Counted from the stretch's first letter, positions 26,579 to 36,133 are shown. The stretch: 64,000 bases of DNA from Streptomyces sp. DH24 (GCF_029813775.1 NZ_JARVKW010000028.1:1-64000), one strand, 5' to 3'. The notes: generated by a model from the sequence alone, not told the origin. Program-made: numbers and translations.

Positions 26579-29164
26579 TCAGTCGTCCGCCAGCTCCGCG
26601 ACGCCCGTGATCCGGTGCAGCGGGTAGGTGCGGACCTCGTCCGCGGTGTGGTCGTACGCCGTCACGAAGCCGCCCTCGACACGGACCGGGGCGACGACGC
26701 GCTGACTGGCGGCGCCCTCGGCGTTGACGTAGCCGATCCACACGGCCTCGCCGGTCAGGACGGCGGCCTGCATGGTGGCGAGGGTCTCGGCGGAGCTGGT
26801 GCGCGGCAGGTCACCGCCCGCCGCGGGGGCGGTGCCGTCGGCCGCGGGGGCCGTGCCGTCGGCCGGTTTGCGCGGGGTCGTCGCCGCCAGGTCGCCGGCC
26901 CGGATGGCGCGCAGCGCGGCGGCCAGCAGCGTCTCGTCGGGCACCGGCGGGCCCTCCGGCACCGGCTCGGGCGCGGTGCGCGGCGGGGTGCGGTGGGCGT
27001 CCGCGCGGGTGATCAGCACGTCGCCCTCGGCGGACTCGGCGGCCGGCGCGTACCCCATCACGCGCAGCCCCTCCAGCAGCGCCGCCGGATCGGCCTGCGC
27101 GGCCAGCACGGTCGGCGCGAGGCGGCGCAGCCGCAGCCCGGCGGAGCGCTTGTCGGCGAGGATCTCGTTGAGCAGCGCGTCGTCGTCGCAGCGCACGTAC
27201 GCCGAGGCGGCGCCCACCCGCAGATGCCCGTGCCGGCGGGCGACGTCGTCGATCAGATACGTCAGGGGCTGCGGCACCGGCGTGCGGGAGTGCTCGGCGA
27301 GGAAGGCGTGCAGGTCGGCGGCGGCCCGGCCGGCGTCCAGGGCGCGGCGCACGGAGGCGGGCGTGAACCGGTAGACGGTCGCCCCGCCCTTGGACTCCAC
27401 GTCGGCGAGGACGTCCAGCATGTCGGCGAGCGGCTGCCGCAGCGGGCCGGGCGCCACGGCCGTCAGGTCGGCCTGCAGCAGCACGTGGTCCAGCGGCTCG
27501 GGCAGCAGCGGCGCCAGCACCCGGGCGGCCGCCGCGGAGGCCACGGCCCGCCGGGCGGGCGTGAGCGGGGCGAGGGACGTGTACGGGCCCGCGTCCGGGG
27601 TCCGGTGGTGGTGGACGGGCAGCTTGTCACCGGGACCGACGGGCTCGTCGGCGCCCGGCTCCTTCGGCGGCGGGGGCGCGCCCAGCAGGGCCCGGGCGTG
27701 CGACGACAGAGCGCCGCGGCCCGTGATGCCCAGGAGTTCGGCCTCGGAGAGGGTCCACCGGGCGAGGCGGGCGCGCAGGTCGTCGTCGGGCTGAGGTCCG
27801 CGCAGCGGGCGCTCCCAGCGCAGCCGGGCCAGCACCGAGTCCGCCGACGGCGCGGCCCCTTCCGGCAGCGCGGCCAGCAGCGCCAGCACCCGGTGCCGTA
27901 CCTCGGGCGCCGCCGAGCGGTCCAGGCCGGGCCCGAGCGCCGACAACGCCCGGTCCTTCGCGTCCCGCCCGCCGACCAGCCCCGGCGTGCGGGTCGCCGA
28001 CAGCCACGCCGTGGCCAGCCGCGCCCAGCGTTCGGCGGCGGGCAGCTCGCGCCACTCGTCGTAGGCCGGGGTCGCCGCGTACCGCTCGTCGGGCTCGCCG
28101 TCGGAGGCGAGCAGGCCGGCCGCGTAGGCGAGCTCCACCCAGAACGCGGCGACCGGTTCGGACACGTCGAGGGCGACGGCCGTCCGCTTCAGGTCGCGCA
28201 CGCTCAGGCCGCCCGCCCGCAGCACCGCCGGGCCGCCCTCGTCCCAGTCCTTCAGCAGCTCCGCCACCGTCGTCAGCGCGGTGTGGGCCTGCCCGGCCGC
28301 CGTCGCGTCCACCACCTGTGGACGGTGCGCGGCGTGGGCCGTCACGGGCGGCGGCACCGGCTCCGGGGTGCGGTGCGCCCGCCCGCCGCGCAGATGCAGG
28401 GCCACCTCGCGCGGCAGGACGACCGTGCCGGGCGCGGTCGGCAGCAGCAGCCCGCGGTCCAGCAGGCGGCGCAGCCGGGCCGCCGGCTCGGCGGTGACCT
28501 GGCCGTACGGCGGCCCCCACACGAGGCGTTCCAGGACCTCCAGGGAGTCGTCCGGCAGTTCGGCGAGCAGCGCGGCCATCCGCTCGCGGTCGCCGAACAG
28601 CGCGGCCAGCGAGGCCGCGGCGGACACCGAGTCGTGCGTGGAGGGCAGCCCGGCGGCGGTGACGATCTCCTGGATGCGGCCCGGCGACATGCCCGCCGTC
28701 GCCTCCTGCACGCTCGGCCCGAGCCCGGTCGGCGACGGGTGCTGCGGCGAGGGCGCGAGCAACTCGCGGGCGGTGCGGACGAGCCGCAGCCGGTCGTCGC
28801 CGCCCCACACCAGCGCCTGTTCCCGCAAGCCGCCGAGCGCCCGTGGCAGCGCGGCCACGACGGCCCGGTCCCGTTCCTCGCCGGGGTCGCCGGCCATGAG
28901 CCCGAGCAGGTCGTCGTAGGTCGCCGGGTCGGGCGCCACGGCCAGCGCCTCCGCCGTCTGCAGCGCGAACCGGTCCAGCCGCTCCAGGGCCCGCACCACG
29001 GACGCGCGCGTGCCCGCCCGGGTGGCGAGCTGCGTGACGTCCGTCGGGACGGGCGTGATCAGATCGGGGCGGCTGCGCAGGAGGGCGGCCAGTGAGGCGT
29101 CGTCGCGGGCGCGGAGCGCTTCCGCGAGCGAACGCGGGGCCGTCGGCTTCTCCTCGGTGCTCAT
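26579..29164 (-). CDS. Helicase-associated (Helicase_C_3-type) protein
   Basis: An 861-residue cytosolic protein. The N-terminal part (SLAEALRARDDASLAALLRSRPDLITPVPTD, QLATRAGTRASVVRALERLDRF) and the winged-helix-like middle (LKDWDEGGPAVLRAGGLSVRDLKRTA) precede a helicase C-terminal-like domain (LQADLTAVAPGPL, VYRFTPASVRRALDAG). A WYL-like end follows (AVLTGEAVWIGYVNAEGAASQRVVAPVRVEGGFVTAYDH). There is no Walker A motif, so it is probably a partner of a helicase. In actinobacteria this protein is typically near the XPB helicase, which lies 6 kb away here on the same strand. A short GTAPAA repeat occurs in a linker. The ATG at 29164 begins MSTEEKPTAP. Confidence 0.85.
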   Translation of the reverse strand: MSTEEKPTAPRSLAEALRARDDASLAALLRSRPDLITPVPTDVTQLATRAGTRASVVRALERLDRFALQTAEALAVAPDPATYDDLLGLMAGDPGEERDRAVVAALPRALGGLREQALVWGGDDRLRLVRTARELLAPSPQHPSPTGLGPSVQEATAGMSPGRIQEIVTAAGLPSTHDSVSAAASLAALFGDRERMAALLAELPDDSLEVLERLVWGPPYGQVTAEPAARLRRLLDRGLLLPTAPGTVVLPREVALHLRGGRAHRTPEPVPPPVTAHAAHRPQVVDATAAGQAHTALTTVAELLKDWDEGGPAVLRAGGLSVRDLKRTAVALDVSEPVAAFWVELAYAAGLLASDGEPDERYAATPAYDEWRELPAAERWARLATAWLSATRTPGLVGGRDAKDRALSALGPGLDRSAAPEVRHRVLALLAALPEGAAPSADSVLARLRWERPLRGPQPDDDLRARLARWTLSEAELLGITGRGALSSHARALLGAPPPPKEPGADEPVGPGDKLPVHHHRTPDAGPYTSLAPLTPARRAVASAAAARVLAPLLPEPLDHVLLQADLTAVAPGPLRQPLADMLDVLADVESKGGATVYRFTPASVRRALDAGRAAADLHAFLAEHSRTPVPQPLTYLIDDVARRHGHLRVGAASAYVRCDDDALLNEILADKRSAGLRLRRLAPTVLAAQADPAALLEGLRVMGYAPAAESAEGDVLITRADAHRTPPRTAPEPVPEGPPVPDETLLAAALRAIRAGDLAATTPRKPADGTAPAADGTAPAAGGDLPRTSSAETLATMQAAVLTGEAVWIGYVNAEGAASQRVVAPVRVEGGFVTAYDHTADEVRTYPLHRITGVAELADD

Positions 29165-29484
29165 CCGACCCACGGTAGCCGGTGCCGGTGCACGGCAGGA
29201 GGCCGTGACCGCCGTTCGGACCCGCCCGGCCCCGGGTGGCCGCCGCCCGCGCCTGCCCGCGGAACCGGCCGTCCCCGCCGCGCGGCGGCCCGTCCGGCGT
29301 CCCCTCACATGCCTGACCCTGTGGGCGGTTTCGTACGGGCCCGGCCATGCCGTTCGCGCGCGTCCCGCGACGACCGCGCGGCGGGCGGACCCGCGCGGGT
29401 GGCAGCCCGCCCGACCCGCACGCGCGCCGACCGCCCTGCGCTACGGTCGTCCACGGGAACGGCACCCACCCCGGAGGGGACTGC
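29165..29484. other. Divergent intergenic region
   Basis: 320 bp between the helicase-associated gene and the HAAS-like gene. TACGGT at 29442-29447 could be a -10 box for the plus-strand gene. No gene is apparent. Confidence 0.4.
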
Positions 29485-30513
29485 GTGGGAATCGAGAGCG
29501 ACCAGGTCGTCTACGAGTATCTGAGCCGCGTCGGAGACGTGGCGCAGCAGCGGCAGTTGCCGTCCGCGACCCGCATGCGCCTGGTCGCCGAACTGCGCAA
29601 CGAGATCGACCGCCGCCGCGCCAGGGCCACCGTCGACAGCCCCGCCGCCGTCCGGCGCATCCTGGCCCGGCTCGGCAGCCCCGACGACATCGTCAACGCC
29701 GCCACCGGCACCACCGGCGCCACCGCGGCCGGTCCCGCCCCACGGGAGACGGTCACCGCCGTGCCCGTACAGCCCGACCGCGAACGCGCGGACGGCGCGG
29801 GCCGGACGAAGGGCCTGCGCCGCGTCGTGCCCCGGCCCCGCCCCGCCGCCCCGGCCGTGCCCGAACCCTCCGAGGTGCCGTCCCCGCCGCACCGCGCGGG
29901 CGAGCACGAACTCGCGGACAGCGCGACGCAGGCCGACTGGTGGCGGGTCGACAGCAGCCCCTGGGGCGTCGGCGACAACGTCCCCGGATTCATCGGCGGC
30001 GTGGAGATCCCGGAACTGCTCAAGCGCCCGCCGAAGGAGACGGACGAGGAGGGCGGCAAGGCGGGAGCGGACGGCGCGGCGCCCGCCGGTCCGGCCGACT
30101 CCGACGCCGCCGCCGACGCCGAGGAAGCCGCCCCGGACGAGGCTCCCCGCCGACGCCTTCCGCGCCTGCCCGCCGTCGGCCGGAGCAGCCCCTTCCTGCT
30201 GCTCGCCGCCGTTCTGCTGGTCGCGGGCGCGGTGCTCGGCAACTGGTACGCGCTGCTGCTGGGCTGGCTCCTGGCCTACGGCTCGCGCCGCCTCACCCAG
30301 ACCGAGACGAAATGGGCGGTCATGGTGCTGCCCGGCCTGTCGGTGACGGCCGGCCTGGTCTGGCTGTGGGGCCGCACCGAGGGCCGCTGGGGCGACCCGA
30401 TCGCCGAGGGCCGGATGGGCGACGCGGTCGCGGAGACCTGGCCGTGGGTGGTGCGGGGCGCGGCGGTGGCATCGGCGTTGTTCCTGGTGTGGCGCTCACA
30501 GCGGAAGGGGTAG
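29485..30513 (+). CDS. Membrane protein with HAAS-like N-terminal domain
   Basis: A 342-residue protein. The N-terminus (residues 1-75: YEYLSRVGDVAQQRQLPSATRMRLVAELRNEI, AVRRILARLGSPDDIVNAA) resembles the HAAS/DUF1700 helical domain found in sigma-factor-linked and PadR-linked membrane proteins. A long Pro/Ala- and acid-rich linker (about 80-230) contains WWRVDSSPWGVGDNVPGFIGGVEIPELL. The C-terminal third has about four TM segments, the first being SPFLLLAAVLLVAGAVLG. The GTG at 29485 has GGAGGGG upstream. No partner sigma or PadR gene is adjacent, so its role is unknown. Confidence 0.75.
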   Translation: MGIESDQVVYEYLSRVGDVAQQRQLPSATRMRLVAELRNEIDRRRARATVDSPAAVRRILARLGSPDDIVNAATGTTGATAAGPAPRETVTAVPVQPDRERADGAGRTKGLRRVVPRPRPAAPAVPEPSEVPSPPHRAGEHELADSATQADWWRVDSSPWGVGDNVPGFIGGVEIPELLKRPPKETDEEGGKAGADGAAPAGPADSDAAADAEEAAPDEAPRRRLPRLPAVGRSSPFLLLAAVLLVAGAVLGNWYALLLGWLLAYGSRRLTQTETKWAVMVLPGLSVTAGLVWLWGRTEGRWGDPIAEGRMGDAVAETWPWVVRGAAVASALFLVWRSQRKG

Positions 30514-30721
30514 CGCCGGTCGCGGTGGTGCCGGCCGGGTCGGCGCCGGTCGCTGTGGTGTCGGCTGGTAGTGCCGGTCCGCTGTGGTGTCGGCTGGTAG
30601 TGCCGGTTGTGGTGGTGTCGGTCGCGGTGGTGCCGGCTGGTCCCCGCTCGGGTTCCCCTCGCGGCGGCGGCCCGGTCCGCCCTCCGGACGGCGCGGCACG
30701 CTGTCGTACCCCCTGGGCACA
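30514..30721. repeat. GGTGGTGTCGG minisatellite
   Basis: Short degenerate units of GCCGGTCGCGGTGGTGTCGGCTGG repeat between the HAAS-like gene and the HAD gene. A block reading GGTGTCGGCTGGTAGTGCCG is repeated exactly once. No gene is present. Confidence 0.65.
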
Positions 30722-31354
30722 ATGGCCCGTGTGACTTCCTCCGCGCCGACTGTCGGCTTCGACCTGGACATGACCCTCATCGACTCCCGCCCCGGCATCC
30801 ACGCCTGTTACACGGCGCTGGCCGAGCGGACGGGGACCTACATCGACGCCGACCTGGCGGTGACGCGGCTCGGGCCGCCGCTGGCGGAGGAACTGGCCCA
30901 CTGGTTCCCGGCCGACGAGGTACCGGCCGTGGCCGACACGTACCGCGCGATGTACCCGGCGATCGCGATCACCGCGACGCCCGCCATGACGGGCGCCCGG
31001 GAGGCGATCGCCGCGGTGCGGGAGGCCGGCGGGCGGGCGATAGTCGTCACCGCCAAGTTCGAGCCCAACGCCAAGCTGCACCTCGCGCACCTCGGCATCG
31101 AGCCGGACGCGGTCGTCGGCGACCTGTGGGCCGAGCAGAAGGCGGAGGCCCTGCGCGAGTACGGCGCGGGCATCTACGTGGGCGACCACACCGGTGACGT
31201 GCGCGGGGCGCGTACCGCCGGTGCCCTGGCGGTGGCGGTGGCGACCGGCCCGTGCGACGCCGCCGAGCTGCGGGAGGCCGGCGCGGACGTGGTGCTGGCC
31301 GACCTCACCGAGTTCCCGGCGTGGCTGGCGGCCCACCTGGAGACGTCGGCCTGA
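30722..31354 (+). CDS. HAD-family hydrolase
   Basis: A 210-residue haloacid-dehalogenase phosphatase, subfamily I. Motif I is VGFDLDMTLIDS with the nucleophile Asp and the acid/base Asp two residues later. A helical cap follows (CYTALAERTGTYIDADLAVTRLGPPL). Motif II is AIVVTAKFEPN, and motif IV is YVGDHTGDVRGARTAG. The pattern is closest to phosphoglycolate-phosphatase-like members; the substrate is unknown. The ATG at 30722 is the first of the conserved N-terminus. Repetitive DNA flanks the gene on both sides. Confidence 0.88.
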   Translation: MARVTSSAPTVGFDLDMTLIDSRPGIHACYTALAERTGTYIDADLAVTRLGPPLAEELAHWFPADEVPAVADTYRAMYPAIAITATPAMTGAREAIAAVREAGGRAIVVTAKFEPNAKLHLAHLGIEPDAVVGDLWAEQKAEALREYGAGIYVGDHTGDVRGARTAGALAVAVATGPCDAAELREAGADVVLADLTEFPAWLAAHLETSA

Positions 31355-31470
31355 CGCCGGTCTGGCGCCGGTCGGTCTGACGCCGGTCTGGCGCCGGTCG
31401 GTCTGACGCAGGTTCGACGCCGGTCGGTCTGACGCCGGTCCGACGCCGGTCTGCCGGAGCCCGGCCCGAT
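31355..31470. repeat. CGCCGGTCGGTCTGA tandem repeat
   Basis: About seven imperfect copies of GACGCCGGT(C/-)TG and CGCCGGTCGGTCTGA lie directly after the HAD gene stop. It is the most regular short repeat in the window and contains no gene. Confidence 0.75.
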
Positions 31471-31499
31471 CGGAGGCGGGTGGGGCGACGCCGCCCGGC

Positions 31500-31748
31500 C
31501 TACTCGGAGGCGCGGGCCCGACGCCGTCCGGCCGCGACGGACCGCAGGACGCCCGCGCCGGCCAGCAGGAAACCGACGGCCATGAGCATGCTCAGCCCGA
31601 ACATGTACGTCGGGAAGGGCGTCGTCCCGAGGAACAGCGGGGTGACGGTGACGAGCGTGGCCACCGCGCCGACGATGAAGACGATGCCTCCGGCCCGGAC
31701 CAGCCGGTCTCCGGGGGCGGCGGAGTCCGCCGGGTTGTCATTGCGCAC
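31500..31748 (-). CDS. Small two-helix membrane protein
   Basis: An 82-residue protein with two TM segments (VRAGGIVFIVGAVATLVTVT and TYMFGLSMLMAVGFLLAGAG) and a basic C-terminus (GRRRARASE). It belongs to no family I recognise, though small proteins of this form are common in Streptomyces. The GTG at 31748 is used. It is divergent from the GHKL gene, with about 150 bp between. Confidence 0.72.
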   Translation of the reverse strand: MRNDNPADSAAPGDRLVRAGGIVFIVGAVATLVTVTPLFLGTTPFPTYMFGLSMLMAVGFLLAGAGVLRSVAAGRRRARASE

Positions 31749-31900
31749 GGCGTCAGGTTAGTTCCCGCGCCGCACCCTCCTCCAGCCGGGCCGGGGCCCC
31801 GGGCTCCCGCCCCGGACGGGCACCCGCCCCCGGTGCCTTCCGGCGTGACCGCCCTCCCGAGCGCGGTACCTTCGTCGTCACGCCGATGAGGAGAGTGAAC

Positions 31901-34900
31901 GTGAGCAAGTTCGTGCGGCCGGCACCCGAGGGTGCGGACCCGTTCGGGACGGCCCGTCTGCGGCGCGGGGTACTGGACGCCTGGGCCACCAGTCCCGCCC
32001 GGTTCCGTGAGGACGCCAACGCCGAGGAGGACCTGGTCCTCGGCGGCTACCGGGACCGGCTCGTCGTCGAACTCGCCCAGAACGCCGCCGACGCCGCCGC
32101 CCGCGCGGGCCGGCCCGGCCGGCTGCGGCTCACCCTCCGCGACGGGGTCCTCGTCGCCGCCAACACCGGCGCCCCGCTGGACGCGGCCGGTGTCGAGTCG
32201 CTGTCCACGCTGCGGGCCTCCGCCAAGCGGGACACCCCGTCCGTGGGCCGCTTCGGCGTCGGCTTCGCCGCCGTCCTCGCCGTCACCGACGAGCCCGCCG
32301 TCGTCGGCCGGCACGGCGGCGTGCGCTGGTCCCTGGCCGAGGCCCGCGAACTGGCCGACGGCACCGCCCGGCACAGCCCCGGCCTCGGCGACGAGATCCG
32401 CCGCCGCGACGGTCACGTACCGCTGCTGCGGCTGCCGTTCGCCGCCGAGGGCAGCGCCCCCGACCCGTACGACACGGCCGTCATCCTGCCGCTGCGGGAC
32501 GCTGCCGCCGCCGACCTCGCCGAGCGGCTCCTGCACGCCGTGGACGACGCCCTCCTGCTCGCCCTGCCGGGCCTGGAGGAGGTGGTGATCGAGACCCACG
32601 AGACGCGCACGCTGCGCCGCCGCACCGAGGACGGGCTCACCGTCGTCGAGGACTCCCGGCCTCGCACGAGCGGCGGGACCCCCACCGGCGCCACCCGCTG
32701 GCGCACCACCGTCGCGCACGGGCCGCTCACGCCCGAACTGCTCGCCGACCGGCCCGTCGAGGAGCGGCTGCGGCCCCACTGGTCCGTCACCTGGGCCGTC
32801 CCCGTCGACACCGACGGCGGCCCGGCCGCGCCCCGCACCAGCCCCGTCCTCCACGCGCCCACCCCCAGCGACGAGCCGCTCGGCGTGCCCGCGCTGCTCA
32901 TCGCCTCGTTCCCGCTGGACTCCACCCGCCGGCACGCCGCGCCCGGCCCGCTGACCGACTTCCTCGCGCAGCGCGCCGCCGACGCCTACGCCGACCTCCT
33001 CGCCGCCTGGCGGCCCGTGACCGCCGGCGTCGTCGGCCTCGTGCCCGGCCCGCTCGGCAAGGGCGAACTGGACGGCGCCCTGCGCCGGGCGATTCTGGAG
33101 CGGCTGCCCCGCACGTCCTTCCTGCCGCCCGCCGTCGCGCCCGTCGACGGCGACTCCGAGCTGCCGGAGTCGCTGCGGCCGAGGGACGCCGAGATCGTCG
33201 AGGGCGCGGGCGCGGACACCGTGCGCGTCCTGGCCGAGGTGCTGCCGACCCTGCTGCCCGCCGGTCTGGAGCGGCGCGCGGAACTGCGCACGCTGGGCGT
33301 GGCCCGGGTGCCGCTGACCGACGCGGTCGACCGGCTGGCCGGCCTGGAGAGGGAGCCCGGCTGGTGGCGGCGGCTGTACGACAGCCTGGCCGGTGTCGAC
33401 CCCGACCGGCTGTCCGGGCTTCCCGTGCCGCTGGCTGGGGGAACCTCCCGGGCTTTCGGCTCTGGGGGACGGCGTACGACCATCGGGCCCCGGCAGGTCC
33501 TGCTGCCCACCCCCGACGCAGCCGGGCTCGACCCGGAGGTGCTGGCCCGGCTCGGTCTGAAGGTCGTCCACCCGGACGCCGCGCACCCGCTGCTGGAGAA
33601 GCTGGGCGCGCTGCCCGCGACGCCGCGCGCCGTGCTCACCACCCCGCAGGTGCGGGCGGCCGTCGCCGCCTCCCTGGACGACGAGGGCGGCAAGAGCTGG
33701 GAGGAGGACTCCCTCGACGCCGAGGAACTGGCCGACACCGTGCTGGCCCTGGTGCGCGACGCGGGCCTCGAACCGGGCGACGAACCCTGGCTGGGCGCCC
33801 TCGCCCTGCCCGACGAGGACGGCGAACTCGCCCCCGCGGGTGAACTCGTCTTCCCCGACGGGCCCTTCCATCAGGTGATGCGCGAGGGCGAACTCGCCAC
33901 CGTGGACACCGAACTGGCCGAGAGGTGGGGCCCCGAGCCGCTCGCGGCCTGCGGCGTGCTGGTCGACTTCGCGCTCGTCCGCGCCACCGACGTCGTCCTG
34001 GACCCCGACGAACTGGAGCCCCGGGAGGGCGACTTCGCCGAGCCGGACGACGCCGGGCTGCTGGACGCCGTGGACGTGTGGTGCGAGGACGTCCTCGACC
34101 GCTTCCCGGACAGCCCCGTCCCGCCCGTCGCCACCGAACTCGTCGCCGTGCGCGACCTGGACCTCGTGGCCGACGACAAGTGGCCGCAGGCGCTCGCCCT
34201 GCTCGCCCGGCCGCCGCTGCGCGACGCGATCACCCAGCCCGTGCGCGTCCTGCTCCCGGACGGCACCCACGAGGTCGTACGGCCCTACACCGCCTGGTGG
34301 CTGCGCGGGCACCCCGTCCTCGCCGGCCGCCGCCCCGCCGGTCTGCGCGCGGCCGGCGGCGACCGGCTGCTGCGCGGTCTGTACGACGAGGCCGACGCCA
34401 CCGGCTTCGAGGACGAGCAGGTGCTGCGGGCGCTCGGCGTGCGCACGTCCGTCGCGGCCCTGCTGGACGAGCCCGGCGGCGCCGCCGAGCTCCTCGACCG
34501 GCTCGCCGACCCCGACCGCGAGGTCACCTCCGCCCAACTGCACGCCCTGTACGGGGCGCTGGCCGCGCTGGACCCGGAGCAGGTGACCCTGCCGGACGAC
34601 CTGCGTGCCGTGGTCGACGGCCGGGTGGAGGTCGTGGACGCCGGTGAGGCGGTCGTCGTGGACTCGCCTGACCTGCTGCCGTTCACCGGGGGAGTCCCGC
34701 TGCTGCCGGTGCGGCCGTCGCGGGCGGCGGAGCTGGCCGAGCTGTTCCAGGTGCGGCGGCTGAGCGAGTCCGTCACCGGGAAGGTCACGTCCGAGGGCAC
34801 CGAGCACGACGTACCCGAGTCCGTGCGGGTGCTGCTCGGCCCGCGCACCCCGCGCACGTACGTCGAGCACGAGGAACTCGTCGTCGACGGCGTCGAGCTG

Positions 34901-35068
34901 GACTGGCGCCTGACGACGGACGGCGTGCTGCACGCGGCGACCCTGGAGGGCGTCGCCGCGGGTCTGGCCTGGGCGGCCGGTCAGTGGCCGCGCCGCTTCG
35001 AGGTCGCGGCGCTGCTGGAGGACCCGACCCGGACGGAGGAACTGGCCCGGGACCGCTGGTTCGACTGA
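31901..35068 (+). CDS. Sacsin-like GHKL ATPase-domain protein
   Basis: A 1055-residue protein whose N-terminal 200 residues carry a GHKL (Hsp90/sacsin-type) ATP-binding fold: LVVELAQNAADAA (N box with Glu and Asn), the DGVLVAANTGAPLD region, and GRFGVGFAAVLAVTDEP (G2 box). The remaining 850 residues are acidic and helical without a recognised enzyme domain, as in sacsin/HATPase_c_3 bacterial homologues. The GTG at 31901 follows GAGGAG. Around residues 510-525 the sequence AGGTSRAFGSGGRR looks like a small insertion derived from a genomic repeat (33434-33472). A chaperone or ATP-gated scaffold role is inferred only from the fold. Confidence 0.85.
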   Translation: MSKFVRPAPEGADPFGTARLRRGVLDAWATSPARFREDANAEEDLVLGGYRDRLVVELAQNAADAAARAGRPGRLRLTLRDGVLVAANTGAPLDAAGVESLSTLRASAKRDTPSVGRFGVGFAAVLAVTDEPAVVGRHGGVRWSLAEARELADGTARHSPGLGDEIRRRDGHVPLLRLPFAAEGSAPDPYDTAVILPLRDAAAADLAERLLHAVDDALLLALPGLEEVVIETHETRTLRRRTEDGLTVVEDSRPRTSGGTPTGATRWRTTVAHGPLTPELLADRPVEERLRPHWSVTWAVPVDTDGGPAAPRTSPVLHAPTPSDEPLGVPALLIASFPLDSTRRHAAPGPLTDFLAQRAADAYADLLAAWRPVTAGVVGLVPGPLGKGELDGALRRAILERLPRTSFLPPAVAPVDGDSELPESLRPRDAEIVEGAGADTVRVLAEVLPTLLPAGLERRAELRTLGVARVPLTDAVDRLAGLEREPGWWRRLYDSLAGVDPDRLSGLPVPLAGGTSRAFGSGGRRTTIGPRQVLLPTPDAAGLDPEVLARLGLKVVHPDAAHPLLEKLGALPATPRAVLTTPQVRAAVAASLDDEGGKSWEEDSLDAEELADTVLALVRDAGLEPGDEPWLGALALPDEDGELAPAGELVFPDGPFHQVMREGELATVDTELAERWGPEPLAACGVLVDFALVRATDVVLDPDELEPREGDFAEPDDAGLLDAVDVWCEDVLDRFPDSPVPPVATELVAVRDLDLVADDKWPQALALLARPPLRDAITQPVRVLLPDGTHEVVRPYTAWWLRGHPVLAGRRPAGLRAAGGDRLLRGLYDEADATGFEDEQVLRALGVRTSVAALLDEPGGAAELLDRLADPDREVTSAQLHALYGALAALDPEQVTLPDDLRAVVDGRVEVVDAGEAVVVDSPDLLPFTGGVPLLPVRPSRAAELAELFQVRRLSESVTGKVTSEGTEHDVPESVRVLLGPRTPRTYVEHEELVVDGVELDWRLTTDGVLHAATLEGVAAGLAWAAGQWPRRFEVAALLEDPTRTEELARDRWFD
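33434..33472. repeat. Repeat element inside the GHKL gene
   Basis: The block GCTGGGGGAACCTCCCGGGC, followed by TTTCGGCTCTGGGGGACGG, has the character of the short GC-rich repeats found between Streptomyces genes. Here it stays in frame and encodes AGGTSRAFGSGGR between PLPVPL and TTIGPRQ. It appears once in this window. Confidence 0.5.
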
Positions 35069-35260
35069 GGGCGCGTCATGCGCGACGGGGGTGTGTGAAG
35101 CGGCGTGCACACATTCTTAACCTTCCGTACAACCATTCACCCTCGTCGCGTATCTGATCACGTGAGTCAACAGACTCCACGATCACTTGGGCCCCGCGCG
35201 GACTGCGAGCCGTTGGGTACGACCAGCGCGCGGGTGCCCCTTTCTCCACATGGGGATCGC
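35069..35260 (+). promoter_or_regulatory. Upstream region of the secreted-protein gene
   Basis: 192 bp. AACCATTC at 35131 followed by CGTATC at 35149 resembles ECF-sigma-type elements, but the 14-bp spacing is short. No ribosome binding site other than TGGGGAT precedes the ATG at 35261. Confidence 0.3.
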
Positions 35261-36133
35261 ATGCGCATACGAGCCACCGTGGCCGCCGTCACCGGCGCCC
35301 TGGCCCTCTCCGCCCTCGTCGCCCCGGCCGCGCAGGCCGACGAGGCGCCGACGTTCCGCGAGAGCGCCGCCGCGGCCTTCGCCGCCGCTCACGGCCCGTC
35401 CGACAAGGCCGCGTTCAGCACGGCGGACGCCGCCGACCTGGGCATCACCTTCTCCAACTTCAAGATCGCCTCGGCGGTCAAGGTGGGCACGACCAACAAG
35501 GTCTCCACCACGGTCACCTACACGCTGACCCACGGCGGCGATGTCGACGTCAACGCCGAGGACTTCGACACGGGCCCGTACATCTACCGCGGTTCGTTCG
35601 ACGAGCCGGACAACATGCTGTTCGGCGACTACGCGGCCACCTGCACCGACACGTCGACGACGACCGCCTCCTGCAAGGGCAACATCGACGTCTACCCGGC
35701 CTACGGCGAGCTGCTGAACGCCCACGCCGGCACCTGGAAGGGCGGCGCGCTCGCCCTCAACTACACCACCGGCGACTACTCCGACCAGGGCGACCTCGGC
35801 ACCACCCGGGTCCAGCGCTACTCCAAGCTGACCGTCAACGCCTCCCCGGAGCCGGTGACCAAGGGCCGCACCATCACGGTCACGGGCAAGCTGTCCCGGG
35901 CCAACTGGGAGACCTTCGACTACCGCGGCTACACCAACCAGTACGTGAAGCTGCAGTTCCGCAAGAAGGACTCCAGCACGTACACCACGGTGAAGACCAT
36001 CAAGTCGAACTCGACGGGCAACCTCAGCACCACGGTCACCGCCTCGACGGACGGCTACTTCCGCTACTACTTCGAGGGCACCACGACCACCCCGGCGGTC
36101 AAGGCCACCGGTGACTTCGTCGACGTGCGGTAA
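35261..36133 (+). CDS. Secreted protein with C-terminal Ig-like domain
   Basis: A 290-residue exported protein. The signal peptide MRIRATVAAVTGALALSALV ends at APAAQA, so cleavage is expected before DEAPTFRE. The mature N-terminal half (ITFSNFKIASAVKVGTTNKVSTTVTYTL, then two Cys within ATCTDTSTTTASCKG) looks beta-rich. The C-terminal half, from KLTVNASPEPVTKGRTITVTGKLSRANW to the end, has the pattern of a bacterial Ig-like domain. It is Thr/Ser-rich, typical of extracellular Streptomyces proteins. No enzyme motif or anchor is visible. It is convergent with the P-type ATPase gene, with only 9 bp between the stops. Confidence 0.8.
   Translation: MRIRATVAAVTGALALSALVAPAAQADEAPTFRESAAAAFAAAHGPSDKAAFSTADAADLGITFSNFKIASAVKVGTTNKVSTTVTYTLTHGGDVDVNAEDFDTGPYIYRGSFDEPDNMLFGDYAATCTDTSTTTASCKGNIDVYPAYGELLNAHAGTWKGGALALNYTTGDYSDQGDLGTTRVQRYSKLTVNASPEPVTKGRTITVTGKLSRANWETFDYRGYTNQYVKLQFRKKDSSTYTTVKTIKSNSTGNLSTTVTASTDGYFRYYFEGTTTTPAVKATGDFVDVR

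Noticed and set aside
31592..35110. 1172-residue minus-strand frame over the GHKL gene
   Set aside because: It is a GC-bias shadow; the plus-strand frame has the GHKL motifs, a ribosome binding site and coherent sequence.
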